A DNA stretch of 54,088 bases from JAAAPF01 sp046541805 (GCA_046541805.1 JBKHCM010000004.1:1-54088); one strand, 5' to 3'; counted from the stretch's first letter, positions 34,715 through 44,299 are shown. Made by a program: numbers and translations. Notes: generated by a model from the letters alone, not told the origin.

Positions 34715-36502
34715 TCAGGCGGCGGCGCCCAGCGGCGCCGTCGCCGCCTCCAGCCAGGCGCGGTCATCGCCGGCGAGCTCGGGTGCGAGCCGGGCGCGCA
34801 CCCGGGCGTGGTAGGCATCGAGCCAGGCCAGCTCCGCTGCCGTCATCAGCGCGCGATCGACGAGACGGCGGTCGATCGGGGCGAGCGTCAGCAGCTCGAA
34901 GCCCAACAGCGCCAGATCGCCGCCCTCGGGCATGCCCTTCTCGACCACCAGCATCAGGTTCTCGATGCGGATGCCGTAAGCCCCGGCCGGATAGTTGCCC
35001 GGCTCGTTGGACAGGATCATGCCGGGCTCGAGCTTCACGTCACCGCCGCGCTTGGCGATCCGCTGCGGGCCCTCGTGGACGCAGAGGCGGCTGCCGACGC
35101 CGTGGCCGGTACCGTGGTCGTAGTCGAGCCCGGCCGCCCATAGATGGCGGCGCGCCAAGGCGTCGAGCTGCGAGCCGGCGGTGCCCTCGGGGAAGACCGC
35201 CTCGGCGAGCGCGATGTGGCCCTTCAAGACCAGCGTGAAGCGCCGCCGCATCTCCGCCGCCGGCTCGCCGATGGCGACGGTGCGGGTGATGTCGGTGGTG
35301 GCGTCGGGGTATTGGGCCCCACTGTCGACCAGATAGAGCGTGCCGGGCTCGAGCCGGCGGTTGGTCGCCTCGCTGACCCGGTAGTGGACGATCGCGCCGT
35401 TCGGACCGGCGCCGCTGATGGTGTCGAAGCTGGGGCCCAGATAATCGCCGGCCTTGGCGCGCTCGGCCTCGAGCGCCGCCGCGGCGGCGAGCTCGTCCGC
35501 ACAGCCGCCATGGTCGAGGCGGGCGAGAAAGCGGCTGACGGCGGCGCCGTCGACGACGTGCGCGCGCCTGGCGCCCGCGACCTCGGCGTTGTTCTTCTTG
35601 GCCTTGGCGCCGGTGACCGGCTCCTTGCCCTCGACGACGCAGACGCCCGCGTTGAGAAGCTCCTCCTTGAGCCCGGCATGGGTCACCGCCGGGTCGACCA
35701 GGATGCGACTGCCCTCGCGGGCGAGCTCGGCGTAGAAGACGTGGCGCTCCGCCAGCGGGTGGAGCGCGATCTGGCTGTCCTCGAAAGCGAAATGCGCCGG
35801 CTTCTTCGCCGGGTCGGTCAACAGCACGGCGCGCTCGTCGGGCAGCAAGAGGCCGAGGCCGAGGCAGAGCGGGTTGAACGGGATGTCGCCGCCGCGGATG
35901 TTCAACAGCCAAGCCACACCGTCGGCGGCGGAGACGAAGAGACCGTCGGCGACGGCGTCGCGCACCGCCTCCAGCATGCGGCGGCGCTTGTCGGCGCTGC
36001 TCTCGCCGGCGTGGGCGAGCGGGTGGTTCACCATCGGCGCCGCCGGCGGGGCCGGACGGTCGTGCCACAGGCGGTCGATCGGGTTGGGGGTGAGCGGGAC
36101 CAGCGCGCCGCCGCGCACGGCGAGCGCCTTCTCGATACCCTCCAGCTCGGCCGCGAGATGCAAAAACGGGTCGTAGCCGAGCCTCAGCCCCTCGGGGGCA
36201 TGGGCGCGCAGCCACGTCGCCGGCGGCTCGTGGACCAGATGCGGCGTCTCGTAGCGGGCGGTGTCGACCTCGTCTTGGGCCTGCAGGGTGTAGCGGCCGT
36301 CGGTGAAGAGCGCGGCGGTCGAGGGCAGGACGACGACGCGCGCGGCGGAGCCGGTGAAGCCGGTGAGCCAAGCGACGCGCTCCTCCGCGGCCGGCAGGTA
36401 CTCGCTGCCGTACATGTCGGTGCGCGCCAGCAAGAAGCCGTCGACCCCGGCCTCGCGCAGCGCCGCCCGCAACGCCTCGAGCCGATCGCCGCCCTGATCC
36501 AT
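34715..36502 (-). CDS. Xaa-Pro aminopeptidase (aminopeptidase P, M24 family)
   Basis: 595 residues, the long three-domain form also found in eukaryotic cytosolic aminopeptidase P. Two creatinase-like N-terminal domains (start at LEALRAALREAGVDGFLLAR; FTDGRYTLQAQDE) precede the pita-bread catalytic domain. The five metal ligands can be picked out: Asp in LVDSGAQY, Asp in DITRTVAIG, His in HGTGHGVGSRL, Glu in SNEPGNY and Glu in RIENLMLVVEKG. It removes an N-terminal residue that precedes proline. It is cytoplasmic, with no signal peptide. It is located after infC but separated from it by a strong terminator, so expressed from its own promoter. Confidence 0.94.
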   Translation of the reverse strand: MDQGGDRLEALRAALREAGVDGFLLARTDMYGSEYLPAAEERVAWLTGFTGSAARVVVLPSTAALFTDGRYTLQAQDEVDTARYETPHLVHEPPATWLRAHAPEGLRLGYDPFLHLAAELEGIEKALAVRGGALVPLTPNPIDRLWHDRPAPPAAPMVNHPLAHAGESSADKRRRMLEAVRDAVADGLFVSAADGVAWLLNIRGGDIPFNPLCLGLGLLLPDERAVLLTDPAKKPAHFAFEDSQIALHPLAERHVFYAELAREGSRILVDPAVTHAGLKEELLNAGVCVVEGKEPVTGAKAKKNNAEVAGARRAHVVDGAAVSRFLARLDHGGCADELAAAAALEAERAKAGDYLGPSFDTISGAGPNGAIVHYRVSEATNRRLEPGTLYLVDSGAQYPDATTDITRTVAIGEPAAEMRRRFTLVLKGHIALAEAVFPEGTAGSQLDALARRHLWAAGLDYDHGTGHGVGSRLCVHEGPQRIAKRGGDVKLEPGMILSNEPGNYPAGAYGIRIENLMLVVEKGMPEGGDLALLGFELLTLAPIDRRLVDRALMTAAELAWLDAYHARVRARLAPELAGDDRAWLEAATAPLGAAA

Positions 36503-36550
36503 GCTGCCTTCCCACGTCGAACGTCGCCGCCGGACGGGCCGGCCGCACGC

Positions 36551-36580
36551 AAAAAAACGCCCGACAGGCGGGCCGGGCGT
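36551..36580 (-). terminator. Factor-independent terminator of infC
   Basis: On the minus strand ACGCCCG, a 10-base loop and CGGGCGT are followed directly by seven T (the A run at 36551-36557). It lies 23 bases after the infC stop. A textbook terminator. Confidence 0.92.
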
Positions 36581-36602
36581 CGCCGTCTTGTGGCGGCCGC
36601 AC

Positions 36603-37124
36603 TTACTTCAGCGGCGCCATCACCATGACCATCTGCCGGCCTTCCATCTTCGGGAACTGCTCGACCTTGCCGAGGTCGCTCACCTCCTCCTTGACTTTTG
36701 TCAGGATGTTCATCGCCAAGTTTTGATGCGATAATTCGCGCCCGCGGAAGCGCATGGTCACCTTGACCTTGTCGCCTTCCTCCAGGAAGGTCCGCACTTT
36801 CTTCATTTTGATGTTGTAGTCGTTGTCGTCGATGCCCGGGCGCATCTTGATCTCTTTGACCTCGATGACGCGCTGCTTCTTGCGGGCGGCGTTGGCCCGC
36901 TTCTGCGCTTCGTACTTGAACTTCCCGTAGTCGAGGATCTTGCAGACGGGCGGCTTGGCGGTGGGCGAGACCTCGACGAGATCCAGGCCGACGTCGCGGG
37001 CACGGTCCAGGGCTTCGCGCAGGCGTACCACCCCGATCATTTCACCGTCTTCACCGACCAGTCGAACCTCGGGCGCCTCGATCCGGTCGTTGACGCGATA
37101 GTCTTCGCGCGCCGCAGTTGCCAT
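36603..37124 (-). CDS. infC: Translation initiation factor IF-3
   Basis: 173 residues. N-terminal domain EDYRVNDRIEAPEVRLVGED with LVEVSPTAKPPVCKILDYGK; linker rich in Lys (KRANAARKKQRVIEVKEIKM); C-terminal domain with FRGRELSHQNLAMNIL. It binds the 30S subunit, keeps 50S away and checks the start codon. ATG 37124 gives the usual MATAAREDYRVND start; a frame extension to 37178 is not supported. It follows thrS by 70 bases, as in many bacteria, but the usual rpmI and rplT genes are missing downstream. A strong terminator ends the unit. Confidence 0.95.
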   Translation of the reverse strand: MATAAREDYRVNDRIEAPEVRLVGEDGEMIGVVRLREALDRARDVGLDLVEVSPTAKPPVCKILDYGKFKYEAQKRANAARKKQRVIEVKEIKMRPGIDDNDYNIKMKKVRTFLEEGDKVKVTMRFRGRELSHQNLAMNILTKVKEEVSDLGKVEQFPKMEGRQMVMVMAPLK

Positions 37125-37194
37125 GTAGCTCGTCACCTCGTCGTCGTGGATGCTCCCGCGCGACCGACCGAGCAACACGGAAAGGCCGCCGAAC

Positions 37195-39126
37195 TCAGGC
37201 CGGCGGACGCGCGGACTCCTTCAATAAGGTGACGGCGTCGGCGAGAGCAAGGCTTTGTTGGCTCTTCTCGCCGAGACGTCGCATGGCGACACTGCGCTCC
37301 GCCTCCTCGCGGCCGCCGACGGCCAGGATCACCGGCACCTTTTGCAGGCTGTGCTCGCGCACTTTGTAGCCGATCTTTTCCGCGCGGGTGTCCGCCTCCA
37401 CCCGCAGGCCCGCATCCTCGAGGTTGCGCACGACCTCGTGGGCGTAGGCGTCGGCGTCGTTGGTGATGGTGGCGACCACCACCTGCACCGGCGCCAGCCA
37501 CATCGGAAAGCGGCCCGCGGTCTCCTCGATCAGGATGCCGATGAAGCGCTCGAGCGAGCCCAGGATCGCGCGGTGCAGCATCACCGGTCTGTGCCGCTCG
37601 TTGTCGGCGCCGACATAGGACGCATCCAGGCGCTCGGGCAGGACGAAGTCGACCTGCAGCGTGCCGCACTGCCAGTCGCGGCCGAGCGCGTCGGTGAGCA
37701 CGAACTCGAGCTTGGGGCCGTAGAAGGCGCCCTCGCCGGGGTTGAGCGTCACCTCGACGCCGGCCTTCCGGGTGGCGTCCATCAGCGCCTGCTCGGCCTG
37801 ATCCCAGACCTCGTCGGCGCCGGCGCGCACCGGCGGCCGATCGGAGAACTTCACCCGAAACTCGGGAAAGCCCAAATCGCTGTAGATGCTGGCCAGGAGC
37901 GCATAGAAGCTCTGGGTCTCGGCGTCGATCTGCTCCGGCGTGCAGAAGATGTGGGCGTCGTCCTGGGTGAAGTTGCGGGTGCGCATGATCCCGTGCAGCG
38001 CCCCCGATGGCTCGTTCCTGAAGCACGAGCCGAACTCCGCCAACCTGAGCGGCAGGTCACGGTAGGAGTAGAGATGGCGGTTGAAGATCTGCACGTGGCC
38101 CGGACAATTCATTGGTTTGATGGCGAGCACACGTTCCTCGCTCTCGAGCGTGAACATGTTGTCGCGGAACTTCTCCCAGTGGCCCGAGCGCTCCCACAAC
38201 ACCCGGTCGATGAGCTGCGGGGTCTTGACCTCCTGATAGCCCGCGGCGTCCAGGCGGCGGCGAATGTAGCTCTCGAGCTCCCGGAAGAGGGTCCAGCCCT
38301 TGGGGTGCCAGAAGATCGAGCCCACCGCCTCTTCTTGGATGTGAAAGAGGTCGAGCTCGCGGCCGAGCCGGCGATGGTCGCGCTTTTCGGCCTCCTCGAG
38401 GCGGGTGAGGTGGGCCTTGAGGTCCTTGTCGGTCGCATAGGCGGTGCCGTAGATGCGCTGAAGCTGCGCGTTCCGGCTGTCGCCGCGCCAGTAGGCGCCC
38501 GCCACCTTCAACAGCTTGAACGGACCGATGCGCCCGGTGCTCGGCCCGTGCGGCCCGCGACAGAGATCGACCCAGTCGCCCTGGTAGTACAGGCTGACGG
38601 GCTGGTCTTCGGCAATGGCGTCGAGGAGCTCGAGCTTGTAGCGCTCGCTCATCCGCTCGAAGAGACGCCGCGCCTCCTCGCGGCTCACCTCCTGGCGCAC
38701 GAACGGCTTGTCCGCGGCCACGATCTCGCGCATCCGCGCTTCGATCTTCGCGAGATCGTCGGTGGAGAACGGCTCGTTGCGCGCGAAATCGTAGTAGAAG
38801 CCGTCGTCGATCGGCGGGCCGATGGTCACCTGCGTGCCGGGAAACAGGTCCTGCACCGCCTCGGCCATGACGTGGGCAGCGTCGTGGCGGATGACCTCCA
38901 GCGCCTCGGGGTCGCGCCCACGGATAAAGCGGATCGCGACGTCCCGCTCGAGCGGCCGGTCGAGGTCGACCAGCTCGCCGTCGACCTCGGCGACATAGGC
39001 CTCCTCGGCGAGGCTCGTGGAGAGGCTCTGGGCGACGTCGCGGGCGGTCACCGGCGTCTCGAACGTCCGCACGGCCCCGTCCGGCAGAGTGACGGCGATG
39101 CTGCGGCTCGAGACGCTGAGCGACAT
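37195..39126 (-). CDS. thrS: Threonyl-tRNA synthetase
   Basis: 643 residues, full length. Domains in order: TGS (1-65, VTLPDGAVRTFETPVTARDV), the editing domain with RHDAAHVMAEAVQDLFP, the class II catalytic core (CPGHVQIFNRHLYSYRDLPL with the zinc Cys and His; RTRNFTQDDAHIFCTPEQ as motif 2), and the anticodon domain (PMWLAPVQVVVATITNDADA onward). It charges tRNA-Thr and edits mis-attached serine. Upstream of infC on the minus strand. ATG 39126 is followed directly by the conserved TGS start. A stem near its stop codon (37186-37206) might act in the thrS-infC spacer. Confidence 0.97.
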   Translation of the reverse strand: MSLSVSSRSIAVTLPDGAVRTFETPVTARDVAQSLSTSLAEEAYVAEVDGELVDLDRPLERDVAIRFIRGRDPEALEVIRHDAAHVMAEAVQDLFPGTQVTIGPPIDDGFYYDFARNEPFSTDDLAKIEARMREIVAADKPFVRQEVSREEARRLFERMSERYKLELLDAIAEDQPVSLYYQGDWVDLCRGPHGPSTGRIGPFKLLKVAGAYWRGDSRNAQLQRIYGTAYATDKDLKAHLTRLEEAEKRDHRRLGRELDLFHIQEEAVGSIFWHPKGWTLFRELESYIRRRLDAAGYQEVKTPQLIDRVLWERSGHWEKFRDNMFTLESEERVLAIKPMNCPGHVQIFNRHLYSYRDLPLRLAEFGSCFRNEPSGALHGIMRTRNFTQDDAHIFCTPEQIDAETQSFYALLASIYSDLGFPEFRVKFSDRPPVRAGADEVWDQAEQALMDATRKAGVEVTLNPGEGAFYGPKLEFVLTDALGRDWQCGTLQVDFVLPERLDASYVGADNERHRPVMLHRAILGSLERFIGILIEETAGRFPMWLAPVQVVVATITNDADAYAHEVVRNLEDAGLRVEADTRAEKIGYKVREHSLQKVPVILAVGGREEAERSVAMRRLGEKSQQSLALADAVTLLKESARPPA

Positions 39127-39271
39127 CGATCAAGTCCCGGAATGGCGAAGGGAATGACACCTCCCGCTTGTGGGAAGCGGGCTCGACGGTGTCAAGGCAC
39201 GTGGGTTCCAAGGCGGCCTTGCACGGCACGGCCGGCACCGCTTTAACCGCGGCATCGTCAAGGAGGACGCG

Positions 39272-40816
39272 GTGTCGTCACCCGCCGCAGACCCGCCGCG
39301 GCTCGAGCTGCGGGGCATCACCAAGCGCTTTCCGGGTACGCTCGCCAACGACGCGGTCGACCTCGTCGTCCGGCCGGGCGAGATCCATGCGCTCCTCGGC
39401 GAGAACGGCGCCGGCAAGTCGACGCTGGTGAAGATCGTCTACGGCCTCTTGGCGGCCGACGCCGGCGAGATCCGCTTCGCGGGCGAGCGCGTGCACGTGC
39501 CCGACCCCAAGGCCGCGCGCGCCCTCGGCATCGCCATGGTGTTTCAGCACTTCTCGCTGTTCGAGGCGCTCACCGTCGCCGAGAACGTGGCGCTGGGCGT
39601 GCCGCGGGCCGGCTCGCTCGACACCCTCTCTCGCCGCATCACCGCCGTCGCCGCCGCCTACGGCCTGCCGCTCGACCCCGCCCGCCGCGTCGTCGACCTC
39701 TCGGTGGGCGAGCGCCAGCGCATCGAGATCGTCCGTGCGCTCCTGCAGTCGCCGCGCCTTTTGGTGATGGACGAGCCCACCTCGGTGCTGACCCCGCAGG
39801 AGGTGGAGCGCCTGTTCGCCACGCTGCGCCAGCTCAAGGGCGAAGGCGTCTCGATCCTCTACATCAGCCACAAGCTCGACGAGATCCGCAGCCTGTGCGA
39901 GCGCGCGACGATCCTCAGGCGCGGCCGCGTCGTCGCCGAAGTCGACCCGAGGCGGGAGACCGCGGCGACGCTGGGTGCGATCATGGTCGGCGCGGACATC
40001 CGCGCCCCCTCGCACCGCCAGCGCCCCGCACCCGGAGCCGTGCGCCTCGCCGCCAAGGAGCTCTCGCGCCCGGCGACCACGCCCACCGACACCGCCCTCG
40101 ACCACGTCGGCTTCGAGGTCCGCGGCGGCGAGATCCTGGGCATCGCCGGCGTCGCCGGCAACGGCCAGAGCGAGCTGTTGGCGGCACTCGGCGGCGAGGT
40201 GGCGATCCATCCGGCGGACGCGCTCAGCCTCGACGGCGAGGCGATCGGCCATCTCGACGTCCGCCGGCGCCGCAAGCGCGGCATCGCCTACGTGCCCGAG
40301 GAGCGCGTGGGGCACGGCTCGGTGGGCGAGTTCAGCCTCACCGACAACGCCCTGCTCTCGGGCCTGCGCGCCAGCGCGATGCGAGCCTTGGGCTTTCTCG
40401 ATCGCCGCGCGGCGGAGCGCTACGCCCGGAGCGTGGTCGCGCGCTTTCAGGTGGCGACCACCGGCCCCGCCGCCGCCGCGCGCTCGCTGTCGGGCGGCAA
40501 CCTGCAGAAGTTCCTGATGGGCCGCGAGCTCATGCAGGACCCGAAGGTGCTGGTCTGCGGCCAGCCCACCTGGGGCGTCGACGCCGGGGCGGCCGCCGCG
40601 ATCCACCAGGCGCTGTTCGACCTCGCCGACGGCGGGGCGGCGATCGTCGTCGTCTCCCAGGACCTCGACGAGCTCTTCCTCTTGGCCGACCGGATCGCGG
40701 TCCTGAACGGTGGTCGACTCAGCCCGGCGCGGCCCACGGCCGAGCTCGACGCGCGCACGGTGGGGCTGTTGATGGGCGGCGTCCACGGCGAGGAGGCGGG
40801 CGATGTGGCGGCTTGA
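39272..40816 (+). CDS. Nucleoside-type ABC transporter ATPase (two fused ATP-binding domains)
   Basis: 514 residues with two tandem ABC domains. Domain 1: Walker A GENGAGKST, Q-loop VFQHFSLFEALT, signature LSVGERQR, Walker B LLVMDEPT. Domain 2 is of the degenerate type usual in this group: GVAGNGQSE in place of Walker A, signature LSGGNLQK, and CGQPTWGVD in place of Walker B (the Glu is lost). Homologues such as YufO/NupO energise uptake of nucleosides through BMP-type binding proteins. The start is GTG 39272, set by AGGAGG with a 5-base gap; the upstream ATG 39170 lacks homology. It overlaps the next gene by 14 bases. Confidence 0.9.
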   Translation: MSSPAADPPRLELRGITKRFPGTLANDAVDLVVRPGEIHALLGENGAGKSTLVKIVYGLLAADAGEIRFAGERVHVPDPKAARALGIAMVFQHFSLFEALTVAENVALGVPRAGSLDTLSRRITAVAAAYGLPLDPARRVVDLSVGERQRIEIVRALLQSPRLLVMDEPTSVLTPQEVERLFATLRQLKGEGVSILYISHKLDEIRSLCERATILRRGRVVAEVDPRRETAATLGAIMVGADIRAPSHRQRPAPGAVRLAAKELSRPATTPTDTALDHVGFEVRGGEILGIAGVAGNGQSELLAALGGEVAIHPADALSLDGEAIGHLDVRRRRKRGIAYVPEERVGHGSVGEFSLTDNALLSGLRASAMRALGFLDRRAAERYARSVVARFQVATTGPAAAARSLSGGNLQKFLMGRELMQDPKVLVCGQPTWGVDAGAAAAIHQALFDLADGGAAIVVVSQDLDELFLLADRIAVLNGGRLSPARPTAELDARTVGLLMGGVHGEEAGDVAA

Positions 40817-41876
40817 GCGGCGCGCGGAGCCGTCGAGGGCGATGCGGCTCGCCACCCCGCTGCTCGCCGTGGCGCTCTCCGTGCTCGCCGGTGCCGCCCT
40901 CTTCGCCATCCTCGGCCACGCGCCCCTGCCGGCGCTCTACGCCTTCTTCGTGGGTCCCGTCACCAGCCTCTACGGCCTGGGCGAGCTGGCGGTGAAGGCG
41001 ACGCCCTTGATCCTCATCGCCTTGGGCCTCGCCATGGGCTTTCGCGCCGGGGTCTGGAACATCGGCGCCGAGGGTCAGCTCACGCTGGGCGCCATCGCCG
41101 GTGGCGGGCTCGCCGCGGTGGTCTTCCACGAGGGCGCCGGCCCCTGGCTGCTGGCCTTGATGTTGGTCGCCGGTGCGGCCGCGGGCCTCGCCTGGGCGGC
41201 GATCCCGGCCTTTTTGCGCACGCGCTTCGGGGTCAACGAGATCCTGGTGAGCCTGATGCTCGCCTATGTCGCGACACTCCTGCTCTCGGCGCTCGTCCAC
41301 GGCCCCTGGCGCGACCCGACGGGCTTCAACTTCCCGCAGTCGCGCTACTTCCCGCCCGAGGGCACGATGCCGGTGATCCTCGAGGCGACGCGGCTGCACC
41401 TGGGCTTTCCGCTGGCGCTTCTCGCCGCCGCGGTCGCCTGGGTCTTGATGGCGCGCACGGTGGTGGGCTTTCAGCTCGACGTCACCGGTCTCGCCCCGCG
41501 CGCCGCCACCTTCGCGGGCTTCCACCCCGAGCGCACGGTGTGGCTCGCCTTTTTGGTGAGCGGCGCGCTCGCCGGGCTCGCCGGCGTGATCGAGGTGGCC
41601 GGGCCCGTGGGCGGCCAGCTCGTGCCGGTCGTCTCGCCGGGCTACGGCTTCACCGCCATCATCGTCGCCTTTCTCGGCCGGCTGCACCCGGTGGGCATCG
41701 TGCTCGCCGCGCACGTCGTGGCGCTCTCCTATCTCGGCGGCGAGAACGTGCAGATCACCCAGGGCCTGCCCCAGGCCGTCACCGGCGTCTTTCAGGGCTT
41801 TTTGCTGTTCTTCCTGCTCGCCTCGGACGTGCTCGTCCGCTACCGGGTCCGGCTCAGGCGGGAGCGGGCGGCATGA
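40803..41876 (+). CDS. Nucleoside-type ABC transporter permease 1 (YufP-like)
   Basis: 357 residues, about nine to ten membrane segments. The family's conserved GFRAGVWNIGAEGQLTLGAI and RTRFGVNEILVSLMLAYVAT are present, as is the cytoplasmic region GLAPRAATFAGFHPERTVWL that contacts the ATPase. It forms the channel with the following gene product. The ATG lies in the 3' end of the ATPase gene, and its stop overlaps the next start (ATGA). It belongs to the branched-chain-amino-acid/ribose-type permease superfamily. Confidence 0.9.
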   Translation: MWRLERRAEPSRAMRLATPLLAVALSVLAGAALFAILGHAPLPALYAFFVGPVTSLYGLGELAVKATPLILIALGLAMGFRAGVWNIGAEGQLTLGAIAGGGLAAVVFHEGAGPWLLALMLVAGAAAGLAWAAIPAFLRTRFGVNEILVSLMLAYVATLLLSALVHGPWRDPTGFNFPQSRYFPPEGTMPVILEATRLHLGFPLALLAAAVAWVLMARTVVGFQLDVTGLAPRAATFAGFHPERTVWLAFLVSGALAGLAGVIEVAGPVGGQLVPVVSPGYGFTAIIVAFLGRLHPVGIVLAAHVVALSYLGGENVQITQGLPQAVTGVFQGFLLFFLLASDVLVRYRVRLRRERAA

Positions 41877-42790
41877 TGACGGCCGACATCATCGTCACGA
41901 TCATGGCGGCGGCGACGCCCTTGATCTTCGCTGCGCTCGGCGAGCTGATCGCGGAGAAGTCCGGCGTCTTGAACCTCGGCGTCGAGGGGATGATGCTCTT
42001 GGGCGCGGTCACGGCCTTCGCCATCGCCGCCACCACCGGCTCGATGGCGCTCGGCATCGCCGCCGGCGCCCTCGCCGGGGCCGCGATGGGCCTCGCCTTC
42101 GGCCTCCTCACCTTGACCATGATGGCCAATCAGGTCGCCTGCGGCTTGGCGCTCACGATCTTCGGCATCGGGCTCTCGGCGCTCGTCGGCAGCCCCTTCG
42201 TCGGCGAGCCGATCCAGCGTCTGCCGCAGCTCGAGGTCGCCGGGCTCACGGACCTGCCGCTGGTCGGCCCGATCCTCTTCGGCCACGACGCGCTGGTCTA
42301 TCTGGGCCTCGGCATGGTGCCGGCGACGGCGTGGTTCCTCCAGCGCACGCGCGCGGGGTTGATCCTGCGCGCCGTCGGCGAGAACCACGAGGCCGCCCAC
42401 GCCATCGGCCACCCGGTCGTCCTGGTGCGCTACCTCGCCGTCGCCTGGGGCGGGGCCATGGCCGGCATCGGGGGGGCCTATCTGTCGGTCGCCTACACGC
42501 CCATGTGGGTCGAGGAGATCACCGCCGGCCGCGGCTGGATCGCGCTCGCGCTGGTCGTCTTCGCGTCCTGGCGCCCCTGGCGCCTCTTGGCCGGCGCCTA
42601 CCTCTTCGGCGGTGTGTCCATCCTCCAGCTCTACGCCCAGGGCGGTGCGCTCTTCGACGTCCCCTCCCAGGTGCTCTCGATGCTGCCTTATCTCGCCACC
42701 ATCGTCGTCCTCACCCTTCTCTCCAGCCGCACCGGCCGCCACTGGCTGGCGGCGCCGGGCTGCCTCGGCAAGCCGTTCCAGCCGGCCTGA
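41873..42790 (+). CDS. Nucleoside-type ABC transporter permease 2 (YufQ-like)
   Basis: 305 residues. The N-terminal pattern TPLIFAALGELIAEKSGVLN and LGVEGMMLLGAVTAF is diagnostic of the second permease in BMP-type nucleoside transporters. The coupling region AGLILRAVGENHEAAHAIGH follows. Starts at ATG 41873 (or the adjacent ATG 41876) in overlap with the previous stop. No gene for a BMP-family lipoprotein is in the window, so the substrate-binding part must lie elsewhere or be lost. What follows is a gene remnant. Confidence 0.9.
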   Translation: MMTADIIVTIMAAATPLIFAALGELIAEKSGVLNLGVEGMMLLGAVTAFAIAATTGSMALGIAAGALAGAAMGLAFGLLTLTMMANQVACGLALTIFGIGLSALVGSPFVGEPIQRLPQLEVAGLTDLPLVGPILFGHDALVYLGLGMVPATAWFLQRTRAGLILRAVGENHEAAHAIGHPVVLVRYLAVAWGGAMAGIGGAYLSVAYTPMWVEEITAGRGWIALALVVFASWRPWRLLAGAYLFGGVSILQLYAQGGALFDVPSQVLSMLPYLATIVVLTLLSSRTGRHWLAAPGCLGKPFQPA

Positions 42791-42843
42791 GGCCGACGGC
42801 GCGCCGTGGTGACGACGTTGCCGGACGCGACGGGCCCGCACCG

Positions 42844-43035
42844 ATGACGCACGCGATGGCGGACAAGGGCGATGCGGCCCGCCGCGCGTCCGACGACGCG
42901 GACGGCAGCGTCTTCGGCCATCTCGCGGGCATCTGCGACGGCGTCGGCTGCCACGCCGGCAACGTGGCGGACCTCAAGGCGGCCTTGCGCGAGGCGATGG
43001 CCGACGACACCGGCGTTCGTCTCGCCGAGCTTTAG
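42844..43035 (+). pseudogene. Remnant resembling the C-terminus of a thiamin-diphosphate-dependent enzyme
   Basis: 63 codons from ATG 42844. The last 40 residues (FGHLAGICDGVGCHAGNVAD, then LKAALREAMADDTGVRLAEL) resemble the final helix-strand unit of TPP enzymes such as acetolactate synthase, where a Gly-rich strand is followed by a helix ADLKAAL and a closing strand. Nothing upstream continues the homology, since the frame enters the permease gene antiphase. It may be a decayed fragment; a real small protein cannot be excluded. Confidence 0.4.
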
Positions 43036-43438
43036 GCGCGCCATGCCGCCGCCTGCGGCGTCTGGCCACGCTGGTCGCTTTGCGATCGCATGGGCGCGGC
43101 CTCATCCACCACCCCACGGGACACGGCCGCCATGGACCTTTCCCTTCGCCTTCCGCGTCATGCCGCACTCCCCCGCAGGAGGCGCAACCCGCTTCACGAT
43201 GCCGCCAGGATCTTCAAAGCGGGCTCGGCCATGGGGCGTGGGCCGGGCTCGAGATGGAGGGCGCTTTGCAGGCGCAAAGGCGTACCCGCATGGCCTCGAG
43301 CGGAGCATCGCGACAGCACTTACCGCGCAGCGAGAACGGGCGAGGCCTGGCGAACCGCAGCGGACAACGCCGCGGGGGCGTTTGCCGTCGAACGCGAGAT
43401 CGAGGACGCACCAGGACCACGCGAGATGGCGAGCGCCT
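43036..43438. other. 403-bp region without a recognised gene
   Basis: It lies between the TPP remnant and the end of the retinal operon. GC skew and codon pattern look non-coding. Open frames in it have no ribosome-binding sites or homology I can see. No clear terminator for blh was identified here. Confidence 0.35.
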
Positions 43439-44299
43439 TCAGCGCGTCCAGAACCGTTCGACCAGCAGCATGTGCGGAACGGCGAGGGCGGCGAGGCCGA
43501 TGAACACCACCTCGACGGTCGCGGTTTCGAGCCTGACGCCGCTCACGACCAGGACGGCGAAGGCCACGGCGGCGAAGGCGAGCGTGAGCGCCGTCAGCGG
43601 CCAGGCCGCTTCGATCCCGCGCTTCCACCCCAACCCGAGCTGATCCAGCGTCTCGACGAAGTGCCGGGGCGAGTGCAGCCCGCAGAAATAGGCGATGAAG
43701 TAGACGAGCGGCGGGGCGGCGGCCGCGAGCGCCGCGAGGGTCGCGAGCTCGAGGCCGGCGCCGCGACCACCGCGCAGGAGTGCGCCCGCGACGGCGACCA
43801 GCGCCGCCCAGGGCGCCACCAGATGCAGGACCGCCGCGCTCGACGCGGCGGCGGCGCCCGGTGCCAGCATCTCGAACAGCCCCGCGACCTCCGCCTCGAA
43901 GCGCCAGGCGGGCAGCGCCACGACCGCGACGCCGGCGGCGAGCCGCAGCGGCGGCGGCAGCTCCGCCCGCCAGTCGCCCCCGAAATGGGCCGCCGAGTAG
44001 GCCAAAAAGAGCACGAGCGCCGGGCCCGGTGCGGCCAGCCAGAGGCCCGCCACCGCGCCCGCGACGGCGAGGTAGCCCAGACCGAACGCCCAGCGGGCGC
44101 GCGGGCGCGCCAGCGGCCAGAGGCGGCTCGCCATGTGCAGGTCCAAAGCACCGTGGGGCACGCCCAGGACCGCGACGAGCGGGGCGAGCACGGCGATCTG
44201 AACCGCGCGCGAGGGCGCGAGCCAGAGCGCCGCCGCCATGGTGACGAGCGCGATGCACAGGAACGCGGCGCGCGGGCTCGCGGCGATCGGGACGCTCAT
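43439..44299 (-). CDS. blh: Beta-carotene 15,15'-dioxygenase, Brp/Blh family
   Basis: 286 residues with about eight membrane segments. The four histidine sites of the family are all present: GVPHGALDLHMAS near residue 48, YSAAHFGGDWRAEL, FCGLHSPRHFVETLD, and AVPHMLLVERFW at the end. These ligate the iron that cleaves beta-carotene symmetrically into two retinals. It is last in the photosystem operon and its ATG overlaps the crtY stop by 4 bases. It supplies the chromophore for the rhodopsin at the head of the same operon. Confidence 0.93.
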   Translation of the reverse strand: MSVPIAASPRAAFLCIALVTMAAALWLAPSRAVQIAVLAPLVAVLGVPHGALDLHMASRLWPLARPRARWAFGLGYLAVAGAVAGLWLAAPGPALVLFLAYSAAHFGGDWRAELPPPLRLAAGVAVVALPAWRFEAEVAGLFEMLAPGAAAASSAAVLHLVAPWAALVAVAGALLRGGRGAGLELATLAALAAAAPPLVYFIAYFCGLHSPRHFVETLDQLGLGWKRGIEAAWPLTALTLAFAAVAFAVLVVSGVRLETATVEVVFIGLAALAVPHMLLVERFWTR

